Shown here piece by piece: positions 12,251-25,600 of a stretch of DNA of 64,000 nucleotides. Position 1 is the stretch's first letter; each line of letters opens with the position of its first letter. Under the pieces are notes generated by a model. It had not been told where the DNA came from. It saw only the letters and a program-made list of their open reading frames with translations, and made no database searches. The position numbers were made by a program, and so were the translations under genes. This DNA is from Mytilus californianus (Eukaryota > Mollusca > Bivalvia > Mytilida > Mytilidae): NCBI RefSeq assembly GCF_021869535.1, contig NW_026262668.1:10214348-10278347 (forward strand). The letters are read 5' to 3'.

Positions 12251-15200
12251 GTATAAGTACCGAAACAGTTGAAGAGCTATATAACAAAAATACCTAAAAC
12301 AAATAGCCAAATTCATCTAAGGTCAACTTTGCCTGAGGGAGTTGAAAGCTTAGTTTCTTTATAATTTCAAAATTTATCAACGCACAATTTTAGAAAAGTT
12401 TGTTATAAATCATGTCAGTACCGAAGTCGCTGACTACTGAGCTGATGATACCCTCGGGGACTGATAGTCCACCAGCAGAGGTATCGACCCAGTGATGTAA
12501 AAATTGAAAACAATACGTTTAATAATTTCATGCGTCTGAAGCGCTTTTCTGGATTTACCTTCATCAGGAACGCTCAATGCCAAACATTTGAAATCCGAGG
12601 GATGTATAAGTACCGAAACAGTTGAAGAGCTATATAACAAAAATACCTAAAATAAATAGCCAAATTCATCTAAGGTCAACTTTGCCTGAGAGAGTTGAAA
12701 GCTTAGTTTCTTTATAATTTCAAAATTTATAAACGCACAATTTTAGAAAAGTTTGTTATAAATCATGTCAGTACCGAAGTCACTGACTACTGAGCTGATG
12801 ATACCCTCGGGGACTGATAGTCCACCAGCAGAGGTATCGACCCAGTGATGTAAAAAATTGAAAACAACACGTTTAATAATTTCATGCGTCTGAAGCGTTT
12901 TTCTGGATTTACCTTCATCAGGAACGCTCAATGCCAAACATTTGAAATCCGAGGGATGTATAAGTACCGAAACAGTTGAAGAGCTATATAACAAAAATAC
13001 CTAAAACAAATTGCCAAATTCATCTAAGGTCAACTTTGCCTGAGGGAGTTGAAAGCTTAGTTTCTTTATAATTTCAAAATTTATAAACGCACAATTTTAG
13101 AAAAGTTTGTTATAAATCATGTCAGTACCGAAGTCACTGACTACTGAGCTGATGATACCCTCGGGGACTGATAGTCCACCAGCAGAGGTATCGACCCAGT
13201 GATGTAAAAAATTGAAAACAACACGTTTAATAATTTCATGCGTCCGAAGCGCTTTTCTGGAATTACCTTCATCAGGAACGCTCAATGCCAATCATTTGAA
13301 ATCCGAGGGATGTATAAGTACCGAAACAGTTGAAGAGCTATATAACAAAAATACCTAAAACAAATAGCCAAATTCATCTAAGATCAACTTTGCCTGAGAG
13401 AGTTGAAAGCTTAGTTTCTTTATAATTTCAAAATTTATAAACGCACAATTTTAGAAAAGTTTGTTATAAATCATGTCAGTACCGAAGTCACTGGCTACTG
13501 AGTGATGATACCCTCGGGGACTGATAGTCCACCAGCAGAGGTATCGACCCAGTGATGTAAAAAATTGAAAACAACACGTTTAATAATTTCATGCGTCTGA
13601 AGCGCTTTCCTGGATTTACCTTCATCAAGAACGCTCAATGCCAAACATTTGAAATCCGAGGGATGTATAAGTACCGAAACAGTTGAAGAGCTATATAACA
13701 AAAATACCTAAAACAAATAGCCAAATTCATCTAAGGTCAACTTTGCCTGAGGGAGTTGAAAGCTTAGTTTCTTTATAATTTCAAAATTTATCAACGCACA
13801 ATTTTAGAAAAGTTTGTTATAAATCATGTCAGTACCGAAGTCACTGACTACTGAGCTGATGATACCCTCGGGGACTGATAGTCCACCAGCAGAGGTATCG
13901 ACCCAGTGATGTAAAAAATTGAAAACAACACGTTTAATAATTTCATACGTCTGAAGCTCTTTCCTGGATTTACCTTCATCAAGAACGCTCAATGCCAAAC
14001 ATTTGAAATCCGAGGGATGTATAAGTACCGAAACAGTTGAAGAGCTATATAACAAAAATACCTAAAACAAAACAAATAGCAAAATTCATCTAAGGTCAAC
14101 TTTGCCTGAGGGAGTTGAAAGCTTAGTTTCTTTATAATTTCAAAATTTATCAACGCACAATTTTAGAAAAGTTTGTTATAAATCATGTCAGTACCGAAGT
14201 CACTGACTACTGAGCTGATGATACCCTCGGGGACTGATAGTCCACCAGCAGAGGTATCGACCCAGTGATGTAAAAATTGAAAACAACACGTTTAATAATT
14301 TCATGCGTCTGAAGCGTTTTTCTGGATTTACCTTCATCAGGAACGCTCAATGCCAAACATTTGAAATCCGAGGGCTGTATAAGTACCGAAACAGTTGAAG
14401 AGCTATATAACAAAAATACCTAAAACAAATAGCCAAATTCATCTAAGGTCAACTTTGCCTGAGAGAGTTGAGAGCTTAGTTTCTTTATAATTTCAAAATT
14501 TATCAACGCACAATTTTAGAAAAGTTTGTTATAAATCATGTCAGTACCGAAGTCACTGACTACTGAGCTGATGATACCCTCGGGGACTGATAGTCCACCA
14601 GCAGAGGTATCGACCCAGTGATGTAAAAAATTGAAAACAACACGTTTAATAATATCATGCGTCTGAAGCGCTTTTCTGGATTTACCTTAATCAAGAACGC
14701 TCAATGCCAAACATTTGAAATTCGAGGGATGTATAAGTACCGAAACAGTTGAAGAGCTATATAACAAAAATACCTAAAACAAATAGCCAAATTCATCTAA
14801 GGTCAACTTTGCCTGAGGGAGTTGAAAGCTTAGTTTCTTTATAATTTCAAAATTTATCAACGCACAATTTTAGAAAAGTTTGTTATAAATCATGTCAGTA
14901 CCGAAGTCACTGACTACTGAGCTGATGATACCCTCGGGGACTGATAGTCCACCAGCAGAGGTATCGACCCAGTGATGTAAAAATTGAAAACAATACGTTT
15001 AATAATTTCATGCGTCTGAAGCGCTTTTCTGGATTTACCTTCATCAGGAACGCTCAATGCCAAACATTTGAAATCCGAGGGATGTATAAGTACCGAAACA
15101 GTTGAAGAGCTATATAACAAAAATACCTAAAATAAATAGCCAAATTCATCTAAGGTCAACTTTGCCTGAGAGAGTTGAAAGCTTAGTTTCTTTATAATTT

Positions 15201-16600
15201 CAAAATTTATAAACGCACAATTTTAGAAAAGTTTGTTATAAATCATGTCAGTACCGAAGTCACTGACTACTGAGCTGATGATACCCTCGGGGACTGATAG
15301 TCCACCAGCAGAGGTATCGACCCAGTGATGTAAAAAATTGAAAACAACACGTTTAATAGTTTCATGCCTCTGAAGCGCTTTTCTGGATTTACCTTCATCA
15401 GGAACGCTCAATGCCAAACATTTGAAATCCGAGGGATGTATAAGTACCGAAACAGTTGAAGAGCTATATAACAAAAATACCTAAAACAAATAGCCAAATT
15501 CATCTAAGGTCAACTTTGCCTGAGGGAGTTGAAAGCTTAGTTTCTTTATAATTTCAAAATTTATAAACGCACAATTTTAGAAAAGTTTGTTATAAATCAT
15601 GTCAGTACCGAAGTCACTGACTACTGAGCTGATGATACCCTCGGGGACTGATAGTCCACCAGCAGAGGTATCGACCCAGTGATGTAAAAAATTGAAAACA
15701 ACACGTTTAATAATTTCATGCGTCCGAAGCGCTTTTCTGGAATTACCTTCATCAGGAACGCTCAATGCCAATCATTTGAAATCCGAGGGATGTATAAGTA
15801 CCGAAACAGTTGAAGAGCTATATAACAAAAATACCTAAAACAAATAGCCAAATTCATCTAAGATCAACTTTGCCTGAGAGAGTTGAAAGCTTAGTTTCTT
15901 TATAATTTCAAAATTTATAAACGCACAATTTTAGAAAAGTTTGTTATAAATCATGTCAGTACCGAAGTCACTGGCTACTGAGTGATGATACCCTCGGGGA
16001 CTGATAGTCCACCAGCAGAGGTATCGACCCAGTGATGTAAAAAATTGAAAACAACACGTTTAATAATTTCATGCGTCTGAAGCGTTTTTCTGGATTTACC
16101 TTCATCAGGAACGCTCAATGCCAAACATTTGAAATCCGAGGGATGTATAAGTACCGAAACAGTTGAAGAGCTATATAACAAAAATACCTAAAACAAATAG
16201 CCAAATTCATCTAAGGTCAACTTTGCCTGAGGGAGTTGAAAGCTTAGTTTCTTTATAATTTCAAAATTTATCAACGCACAATTTTAGAAAAGTTTGTTAT
16301 AAATCATGTCAGTACCGAAGTCACTGACTACTGAGCTGATGATACCCTCGGGGACTGATAGTCCACCAGCAGAGGTATCGACCCAGTGATGTAAAAAATT
16401 GAAAACAACACGTTTAATAATTTCATGCGTCCGAAGCGCTTTTCTGGATTTACCTTCATCAGGAACGCTCAATGCCAAACATTTGAAATCCGAGGGATGT
16501 ATAAGTACCGAAACAGTTGAAGAGCTATATAACAAAAATACCTAAAACAAATAGCCAAATTCATCTAAGGTCAACTTTGCCTGAGGGAGTTGAAAGCTTA
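12250..16600. repeat. Higher-order repeat, copy 2 (12 monomers, 4,248 bp)
   Basis: Second copy of the 4,248-bp block. Correspondence with copy 1 fails near 12375/16623 (TATCAACG against TATAAACG). Inside both copies a 2,480-bp (7-monomer) sub-period is also visible, for example at 7479/9959 and 8849/11329. Confidence 0.85.
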
Positions 16601-19600
16601 GTTTCTTTATAATTTCAAAATTTATAAACGCACAATTTTAGAAAAGTTTGTTATAAATCATGTCAGTACCGAAGTCACTGACTACTGAGCTGATGATACC
16701 CTCGGGGACTGATAGTCCACCAGCAGAGGTATCGACCCAGTGATGTAAAAATTGAAAACAACACGTTTAATAATTTCATGCATCTGAAGCGCTTTTCTGG
16801 ATTTACCTTCATTAGGAACGCTCAATGCCAAACATTTGAAATCCGAGGGATGTATAAGTACCGAAACAGTTGAAGAGCTATATAACAAAAATACCTAAAA
16901 CAAATAGCCAAAATCATCTAAGGTCAACTTTGCCTGAGAGAGTTGAAAGCTTAGTTTCTTTATAATTTCAAAATTTATAAACGCACAATTTTAGAAAAGT
17001 TTGTTATAAATCATGTCAGTACCGAAGTCACTGACTACTGAGCTGATGATACCCTCGGGGACTGATAGTCCACCAGCAGAGGTATCGACCCAGTGATGTA
17101 AAAAATTGAAAACAACACGTTTAATAATTTCATGCGTCTGAAGCGTTTTTCTGGATTTACCTTCATCAGGAACGCTCAATGCCAAACATTTGAAATCCGA
17201 GGGATGTATAAGTACCGAAACAGTTGAAGAGCTATATAACAAAAATACCTAAAACAAATAGCCAAATTCATCTAAGGTCAACTTTGCCTGAGGGAGTTGA
17301 AAGCTTAGTTTCTTTATAATTTCAAAATTTATAAACGCACAATTTTAGAAAAGTTTGTTATAAATCATGTCAGTACCGAAGTCACTGACTACTGAGCTGA
17401 TGATACCCTCGGGGACTGATAGTCCACCAGCAGAGGTATCGACCCAGTAATGTAAAAAATTGAAAACAACACGTTTAATAATTTCATGCGTCTGAAGCGC
17501 TTTTCTGGATTTACCTTCATCAGGAACGCTCAATGCCAAACATTTGAAATCCGAGGGATGTATAAGTACCGAAACAGTTGAAGAGCTATATAACAAAAAT
17601 ACCTAAAACAAATAGCCAAATTCATCTAAGGTCAACTTTGCCTGAGGGAGTTGAAAGCTTAGTTTCTTTATAATTTCAAAATTTATAAACGCACAATTTT
17701 AGAAAAGTTTGTTATAAATCATGTCAGTACCGAAGTCACTGACTACTGAGCTGATGATACCCTCGGGGACTGATAGTCCACCAGCAGAGGTATCGACCCA
17801 GTGATGTAAAAAATTGAAAACAACACGTTTAATAATTTCATGCGTCTGAAGCGTTTTTCTGGATTTACCTTCATCAGGAACGCTCAATGCCAAACATTTG
17901 AAATCCGAGGGATGTATAAGTACCGAAACAGTTGAAGAGCTATATAACAAAAATACCTAAAACAAATAGCCAAATTCATCTAAGGTCAACTTTGCCTGAG
18001 GGAGTTGAAAGCTTAGTTTCTTTATAATTTCAAAATTTATCAACGCACAATTTTAGAAAAGTTTGTTATAAATCATTTCAGTACCGAAGTCACTGACTAC
18101 TGAGCTGATGATACCCTCGGGGACTGATAGTCCACCAGCAGAGGTATCGACCCAGTAATGTAAAAAATTGAAAACAACACGTTTAATAATTTCATGCGTC
18201 TGAAGCGCTTTTCTGGATTTACCTTCATCAGGAACGCTCAATGCCAAACATTTGAAATCCGAGGGATGTATAAGTACCGAAACAGTTGAAGAGCTATATA
18301 ACAAAAATACCTAAAACAAATAGCCAAATTCATCTAAGGTCAACTTTGCCTGAGGGAGTTGAAAGCTTAGTTTCTTTATAATTTCAAAATTTATAAACGC
18401 ACAATTTTAGAAAAGTTTGTTATAAATCATGTCAGTACCGAAGTCACTGACTACTGAGCTGATGATACCCTCGGGGACTGATAGTCCACCAGCAGAGGTA
18501 TCGACCCAGTGATGTAAAAATTGAAAACAACACGTTTAATAATTTCATGCATCTGAAGCGCTTTTCTGGATTTACCTTCATTAGGAACGCTCAATGCCAA
18601 ACATTTGAAATCCGAGGGATGTATAAGTACCGAAACAGTTGAAGAGCTATATAACAAAAATACCTAAAACAAATAGCCAAAATCATCTAAGGTCAACTTT
18701 GCCTGAGAGAGTTGAAAGCTTAGTTTCTTTATAATTTCAAAATTTATAAACGCACAATTTTTGAAAAGTTTGTTATAAATCATGTCAGTACCGAAGTCAC
18801 TGACTACTGAGCTGATGATACCCTCGGGGACTGATAGTCCACCAGCAGAGGTATCGACCCAGTGATGTAAAAAATTGAAAACAACACGTTTAATAATTTC
18901 ATGCGTCTGAAGCGTTTTTCTGGATTTACCTTCATCAGGAACGCTCAATGCCAAACATTTGAAATCCGAGGGATGTATAAGTACCGAAACAGTTGACGAG
19001 CTATATAACAAAAATACCTGAAACAAATAGCCAAATTCATCTAAGGTCAACTTTGCCTTAAGGAGTTGAAAGCTTAGTTTCTTTATAATTTCAAAATTTA
19101 TAAACGCACAATTTTAGAAAAGTTTGTTATAAATCATGTCAGTACCGAAGTCACTGACTACTGAGCTGATGATACCCTCGGGGACTGATAGTCCACCAGC
19201 AGAGGTATCGACCCAGTGATGTAAAAAATTGAAAACAACACGTTTAATAGTTGCATGCCTCTGAAGCGCTTTTCTGGATTTACCTTCATCAGGAACGCTC
19301 AATGCCAAACATTTGAAATCCGAGGGATGCATAAGTACCGAAACAGTTGAAGAGCTATAAAACAAAAATACCTAAAACAAATAGCCAAATTCATCTAAGG
19401 TCAACTTTGCCTGAGGGAGTTGAAAGCTTAGTTTCTTTATAATTTCAAAATTTATAAACGCACAATTTTAGAAAAGTTTGTTATAAATCATTTCAGTACC
19501 GAAGTCACTGACTACTGAGCTGATGATACCTTCGGGGACTGATAGTCCACCAGCAGAGGTATCGACCCAGTAATGTAAAAAATTGAAAACAACACGTTTA

Positions 19601-22600
19601 ATAATTTCATGCGTCTGAAGCGCTTTTCTGGATTTACCTTCATCAGGAACGCTCAATGCCAAACATTTGAAATCCGAGGGATGTATAAGTACCGAAACAG
19701 TTGAAGAGCTATATAACAAAAATACCTAAAACAAATAGCCAAATTCATCTAAGGTCAACTTTGCCTGAGGGAGTTGAAAGCTTAGTTTCTTTATAATTTC
19801 AAAATTTATAAACGCACAATTTTAGAAAAGTTTGTTATAAATCATGTCAGTACCGAAGTCACTGACTACTGAGCTGATGATACCCTCGGGGACTGATAGT
19901 CCACCAGCAGAGGTATCGACCCAGTGATGTAAAAATTGAAAACAACACGTTTAATAATTTCATGCATCTGAAGCGCTTTTCTGGATTTACCTTCATTAGG
20001 AACGCTCAATGCCAAACATTTGAAATCCGAGGGATGTATAAGTACCGAAACAGTTGAAGAGCTATATAACAAAAATACCTAAAACAAATAGCCAAAATCA
20101 TCTAAGGTCAACTTTGCCTGAGAGAGTTGAAAGCTTAGTTTCTTTATAATTTCAAAATTTATAAACGCACAATTTTAGAAAAGTTTGTTATAAATCATGT
20201 CAGTACCGAAGTCACTGACTACTGAGCTGATGATACCCTCGGGGACTGATAGTCCACCAGCAGAGGTATCGACCCAGTGATGTAAAAAATTGAAAACAAC
20301 ACGTTTAATAATTTCATGCGTCTGAAGCGTTTTTCTGGATTTACCTTCATCAGGAACGCTCAATGCCAAACATTTGAAATCCGAGGGATGTATAAGTACC
20401 GAAACAGTTGAAGAGCTATATAACAAAAATACCTAAAACAAATAGCCAAATTCATCTAAGGTCAACTTTGCCTTAGGGAGTTGAAAGCTTAGTTTCTTTA
20501 TAATTTCAAAATTTATAAACGCACAATTTTAGAAAAGTTTGTTATAAATCATGTCAGTACCGAAGTCACTGACTACTGAGCTGATGATACCCTCGGGGAC
20601 TGATAGTCCACCAGCAGAGGTATCGACCCAGTAATGTAAAAAATTGAAAACAACACGTTTAATAATTTCATGCGTCTGAAGCGCTTTTCTGGATTTACCT
20701 TCATCAGGAACGCTCAATGCCAAACATTTGAAATCCGAGGGATGTATAAGTACCGAAACAGTTGAAGAGCTATATAACAAAAATACCTAAAACAAATAGC
20801 CAAATTCATCTAAGGTCAACTTTGCCTGAGGGAGTTGAAAGCTTAGTTTCTTTATAATTTCAAAATTTATAAACGCACAATTTTAGAAAAGTTTGTTATA
20901 AATCATGTCAGTACCGAAGTCACTGACTACTGAGCTGATGATACCCTCGGGGACTGATAGTCCACCAGCAGAGGTATCGACCCAGTGATGTAAAAATTGA
21001 AAACAACACGTTTAATAATTTCATGCATCTGAAGCGCTTTTCTGGATTTACCTTCATTAGGAACGCTCAATGCCAAACATTTGAAATCCGAGGGATGTAT
21101 AAGTACCGAAACAGTTGAAGAGCTATATAACAAAAATACCTAAAACAAATAGCCAAAATCATCTAAGGTCAACTTTGCCTGAGAGAGTTGAAAGCTTAGT
21201 TTCTTTATAATTTCAAAATTTATAAACGCACAATTTTTGAAAAGTTTGTTATAAATCATGTCAGTACCGAAGTCACTGACTACTGAGCTGATGATACCCT
21301 CGGGGACTGATAGTCCACCAGCAGAGGTATCGACCCAGTGATGTAAAAAATTGAAAACAACACGTTTAATAATTTCATGCGTCTGAAGCGTTTTTCTGGA
21401 TTTACCTTCATCAGGAACGCTCAATGCCAAACATTTGAAATCCGAGGGATGTATAAGTACCGAAACAGTTGACGAGCTATATAACAAAAATACCTAAAAC
21501 AAATAGCCAAATTTATCTAAGGTCAACTTTGCCTTAAGGAGTTGAAAGCTTAGTTTCTTTATAATTTCAAAATTTATAAACGCACAATTTTAGAAAAGTT
21601 TGTTATAAATCATGTCAGTACCGAAGTCACTGACTACTGAGCTGATGATACCCTCGGGGACTGATAGTCCACCAGCAGAGGTATCGACCCAGTGATGTAA
21701 AAAATTGAAAACAACACGTTTAATAGTTTCATGCCTCTGAAGCGTTTTTCTGGATTTACCTTCATCAGGAACGCTCAATGCCAAACATTTGAAATCCGAG
21801 GGATGCATAAGTACCGAAACAGTTGAAGAGCTATAAAACAAAAATACCTAAAACAAATAGCCAAATTCATCTAAGGTCAACTTTGCCTGAGGGAGTTGAA
21901 AGCTTAGTTTCTTTATAATTTCAAAATTTATAAACGCACAATTTTAGAAAAGTTTGTTATAAATCATTTCAGTACCGAAGTCACTGACTACTGAGCTGAT
22001 GATACCCTCGGGGACTGATAGTCCACCAGCAGAGGTATCGACCCAGTAATGTAAAAAATTGAAAACAACACGTTTAATAATTTCATGCGTCTGAAGCGCT
22101 TTTCTGGATTTACCTTCATCAGGAACGCTCAATGCCAAACATTTGAAATCCGAGGGATGTATAAGTACCGAAACAGTTGAAGAGCTATATAACAAAAATA
22201 CCTAAAACAAATAGCCAAATTCATCTAAGGTCAACTTTGCCTGAGGGAGTTGAAAGCTTAGTTTCTTTATAATTTCAAAATTTATAAACGCACAATTTTA
22301 GAAAAGTTTGTTATAAATCATGTCAGTACCGAAGTCACTGACTACTGAGCTGATGATACCCTCGGGGACTGATAGTCCACCAGCAGAGGTATCGACCCAG
22401 TGATGTAAAAAATTGAAAACAACACGTTTAATAATTTCATGCGTCTGAAGCGTTTTTCTGGATTTACCTTCATCAGGAACGCTCAATGCTAAACATTTGA
22501 AATCCGAGGGATGTATAAGTACCGAAACAGTTGAAGAGCTATATAACAAAAATACCTAAAACAAATAGCCAAATTCATCTAAGGTCAACTTTGCCTTAGG

Positions 22601-25600
22601 GAGTTGAAAGCTTAGTTTCTTTATAATTTCAAAATTTATAAACGCACAATTTTAGAAAAGTTTGTTATAAATCATGTCAGTACCGAAGTCACTGACTACT
22701 GAGCTGATGATACCCTCGGGGACTGATAGTCCACCAGCAGAGGTATCGACCCAGTGATGTAAAAAATTGAAAACAACACGTTTAATAATTTCATGCGTCT
22801 GAAGCGTTTTTCTGGATTTACCTTCATCAGGAACGCTCAATGCCAAACATTTGAAATCCGAGGGATGTATAAGTACCGAAACAGTTGACGAGCTATATAA
22901 CAAAAATACCTAAAACAAATAGCCAAATTCATCTAAGGTCAACTTTGCCTTAAGGAGTTGAAAGCTTAGTTTCTTTATAATTTCAAAATTTATAAACGCA
23001 CAATTTTAGAAAAGTTTGTTATAAATCATGTCAGTACCGAAGTCACTGACTACTGAGCTGATGATACCCTCGGGGACTGATAGTCCACCAGCAGAGGTAT
23101 CGACCCAGTGATGTAAAAAATTGAAAACAACACGTTTAATAGTTTCATGCCTCTGAAGCGTTTTTCTGGATTTACCTTCATCAGGAACGCTCAATGCCAA
23201 ACATTTGAAATCCGAGGGATGTATAAGTACCGAAACAGTTGACGAGCTATATAACAAAAATACCTAAAACAAATAGCCAAATTCATCTAAGGTCAACTTT
23301 GCCTGAGAGAGTTGAAAGCTTAGTTTCTTTATAATTTCAAAATTTATAAACGCACAATTTTTGAAAAGTTTGTTATAAATCATGTCAGTACCGAAGTCAC
23401 TGACTACTGAGCTGATGATACCCTCGGGGACTGATAGTCCACCAGCAGAGGTATCGACCCAGTGATGTAAAAAATTGAAAACAACACGTTTAATAATTTC
23501 ATGCGTCTGAAGCGTTTTTCTGGATTTACCTTCATCAGGAACGCTCAATGCCAAACATTTGAAATCCGAGGGATGTATAAGTACCGAAACAGTTGACGAG
23601 CTATATAACAAAAATACCTAAAACAAATAGCCAAATTCATCTAAGGTCAACTTTGCCTTAAGGAGTTGAAAGCTTAGTTTCTTTATAATTTCAAAATTTA
23701 TAAACGCACAATTTTAGAAAAGTTTGTTATAAATCATGTCAGTACCGAAGTCACTGACTACTGAGCTGATGATACCCTCGGGGACTGATAGTCCACAAGC
23801 AGAGGTATCGACCCAGTGATGTAAAAAATTGAAAACAACACGTTTAATAGTTTCATGCCTCTGAAGCGTTTTTCTGGATTTACCTTCATCAGGAACGCTC
23901 AATGCCAAACATTTGAAATCCGAGGGATGCATAAGTACCGAAACAGTTGAAGAGCTATAAAACAAAAATCCTAAAACAAATAGCCAAATTCATCTAAGGT
24001 CAACTTTGCCTGAGGGAGTTGAAAGCTTAGTTTCTTTATAATTTCAAAATTTATAAACGCACAATTTTAGAAAAGTTTGTTATAAATCATTTCAGTACCG
24101 AAGTCACTGACTACTGAGCTGATGATACCCTCGGGGACTGATAGTCCACCAGCAGAGGTATCGACCCAGTAATGTAAAAAATTGAAAACAACACGTTTAA
24201 TAATTTCATGCGTCTGAAGCGCTTTTCTGGATTTACCTTCATCAGGAACGCTCAATGCCAAACATTTGAAATCCGAGGGATGTATAAGTACCGAAACAGT
24301 TGAAGAGCTATATAACAAAAATACCTAAAACAAATAGCCAAATTCATCTAAGGTCAACTTTGCCTGAGGGAGTTGAAAGCTTAGTTTCTTTATAATTTCA
24401 AAATTTATAAACGCACAATTTTAGAAAAGTTTGTTATAAATCATGTCAGTACCGAAGTCACTGACTACTGAGCTGATGATACCCTCGGGGACTGATAGTC
24501 CACCAGCAGAGGTATCGACCCAGTGATGTAAAAAATTGAAAACAACACGTTTAATAATTTCATGCGTCTGAAGCGCTTTTCTGGATTTACCTTCATCAGG
24601 AACGCTCAATGCCAAACATTTGAAATCCGAGGGATGTATAAGTACCGAAACAGTTGAAGAGCTATATAACAAAAATACCTAAAACAAATAGCCAAATTCA
24701 TCTAAGGTCACATTTGCCTGAGAGAGTTGAAAGCTTAGTTTCTTTATAATTTCAAAATTTATAAACGCATAATTTTAGAAAAGTTTGTTATAAATCATGT
24801 CAGTACCGAAGTCACTGACTACTGAGCTGATGATACCCTCGGGGACTGATAGTCCACCAGCAGAGGTATCGACCCAGTGATGTAAAAAATTGAAAACAAC
24901 ACGTTTAATAATTTCATGCGTCTGAAGCGTTTTTCTGGATTTACCTTCATCAGGAACGCTCAATGCCAAACATTTGAAATCCGAGGGATGTATAAGTACC
25001 GAAACAGTTGAAGAGCTATATAACAAAAATACCTAAAACAAATAGCCAAATTCATCTAAGGTCAACTTTGCCTGAGGGAGTTGAAAGCTTAGTTTCTTTA
25101 TAATTTCAAAATTTATCAACGCACAATTTTAGAAAAGTTTGTTATAAATCATTTCAGTACCGAAGTCACTGACTACTGAGCTGATGATACCCTCGGGGAC
25201 TGATAGTCCACCAGCAGAGGTATCGACCCAGTGATGTAAAAAATTGAAAACAACACGTTTAATAATTTCATGCGTCTGAAGCGCTTTTCTGGATTTACCT
25301 TCATCAGGAACGCTCAATGCCAAACATTTGAAATCCGAGGGATGTATAAGTACCGAAACAGTTGAAGAGCTATATAACAAAAATACCTAAAACAAATAGC
25401 CAAATTCATCTAAGGTCACATTTGCCTGAGAGAGTTGAAAGCTTAGTTTCTTTATAATTTCAAAATTTATAAACGCATAATTTTAGAAAAGTTTGTTATA
25501 AATCATGTCAGTACCGAAGTCACTGACTACTGAGCTGATGATACCCTCGGGGACTGATAGTCCACCAGCAGAGGTATCGACCCAGTGATGTAAAAAATTG

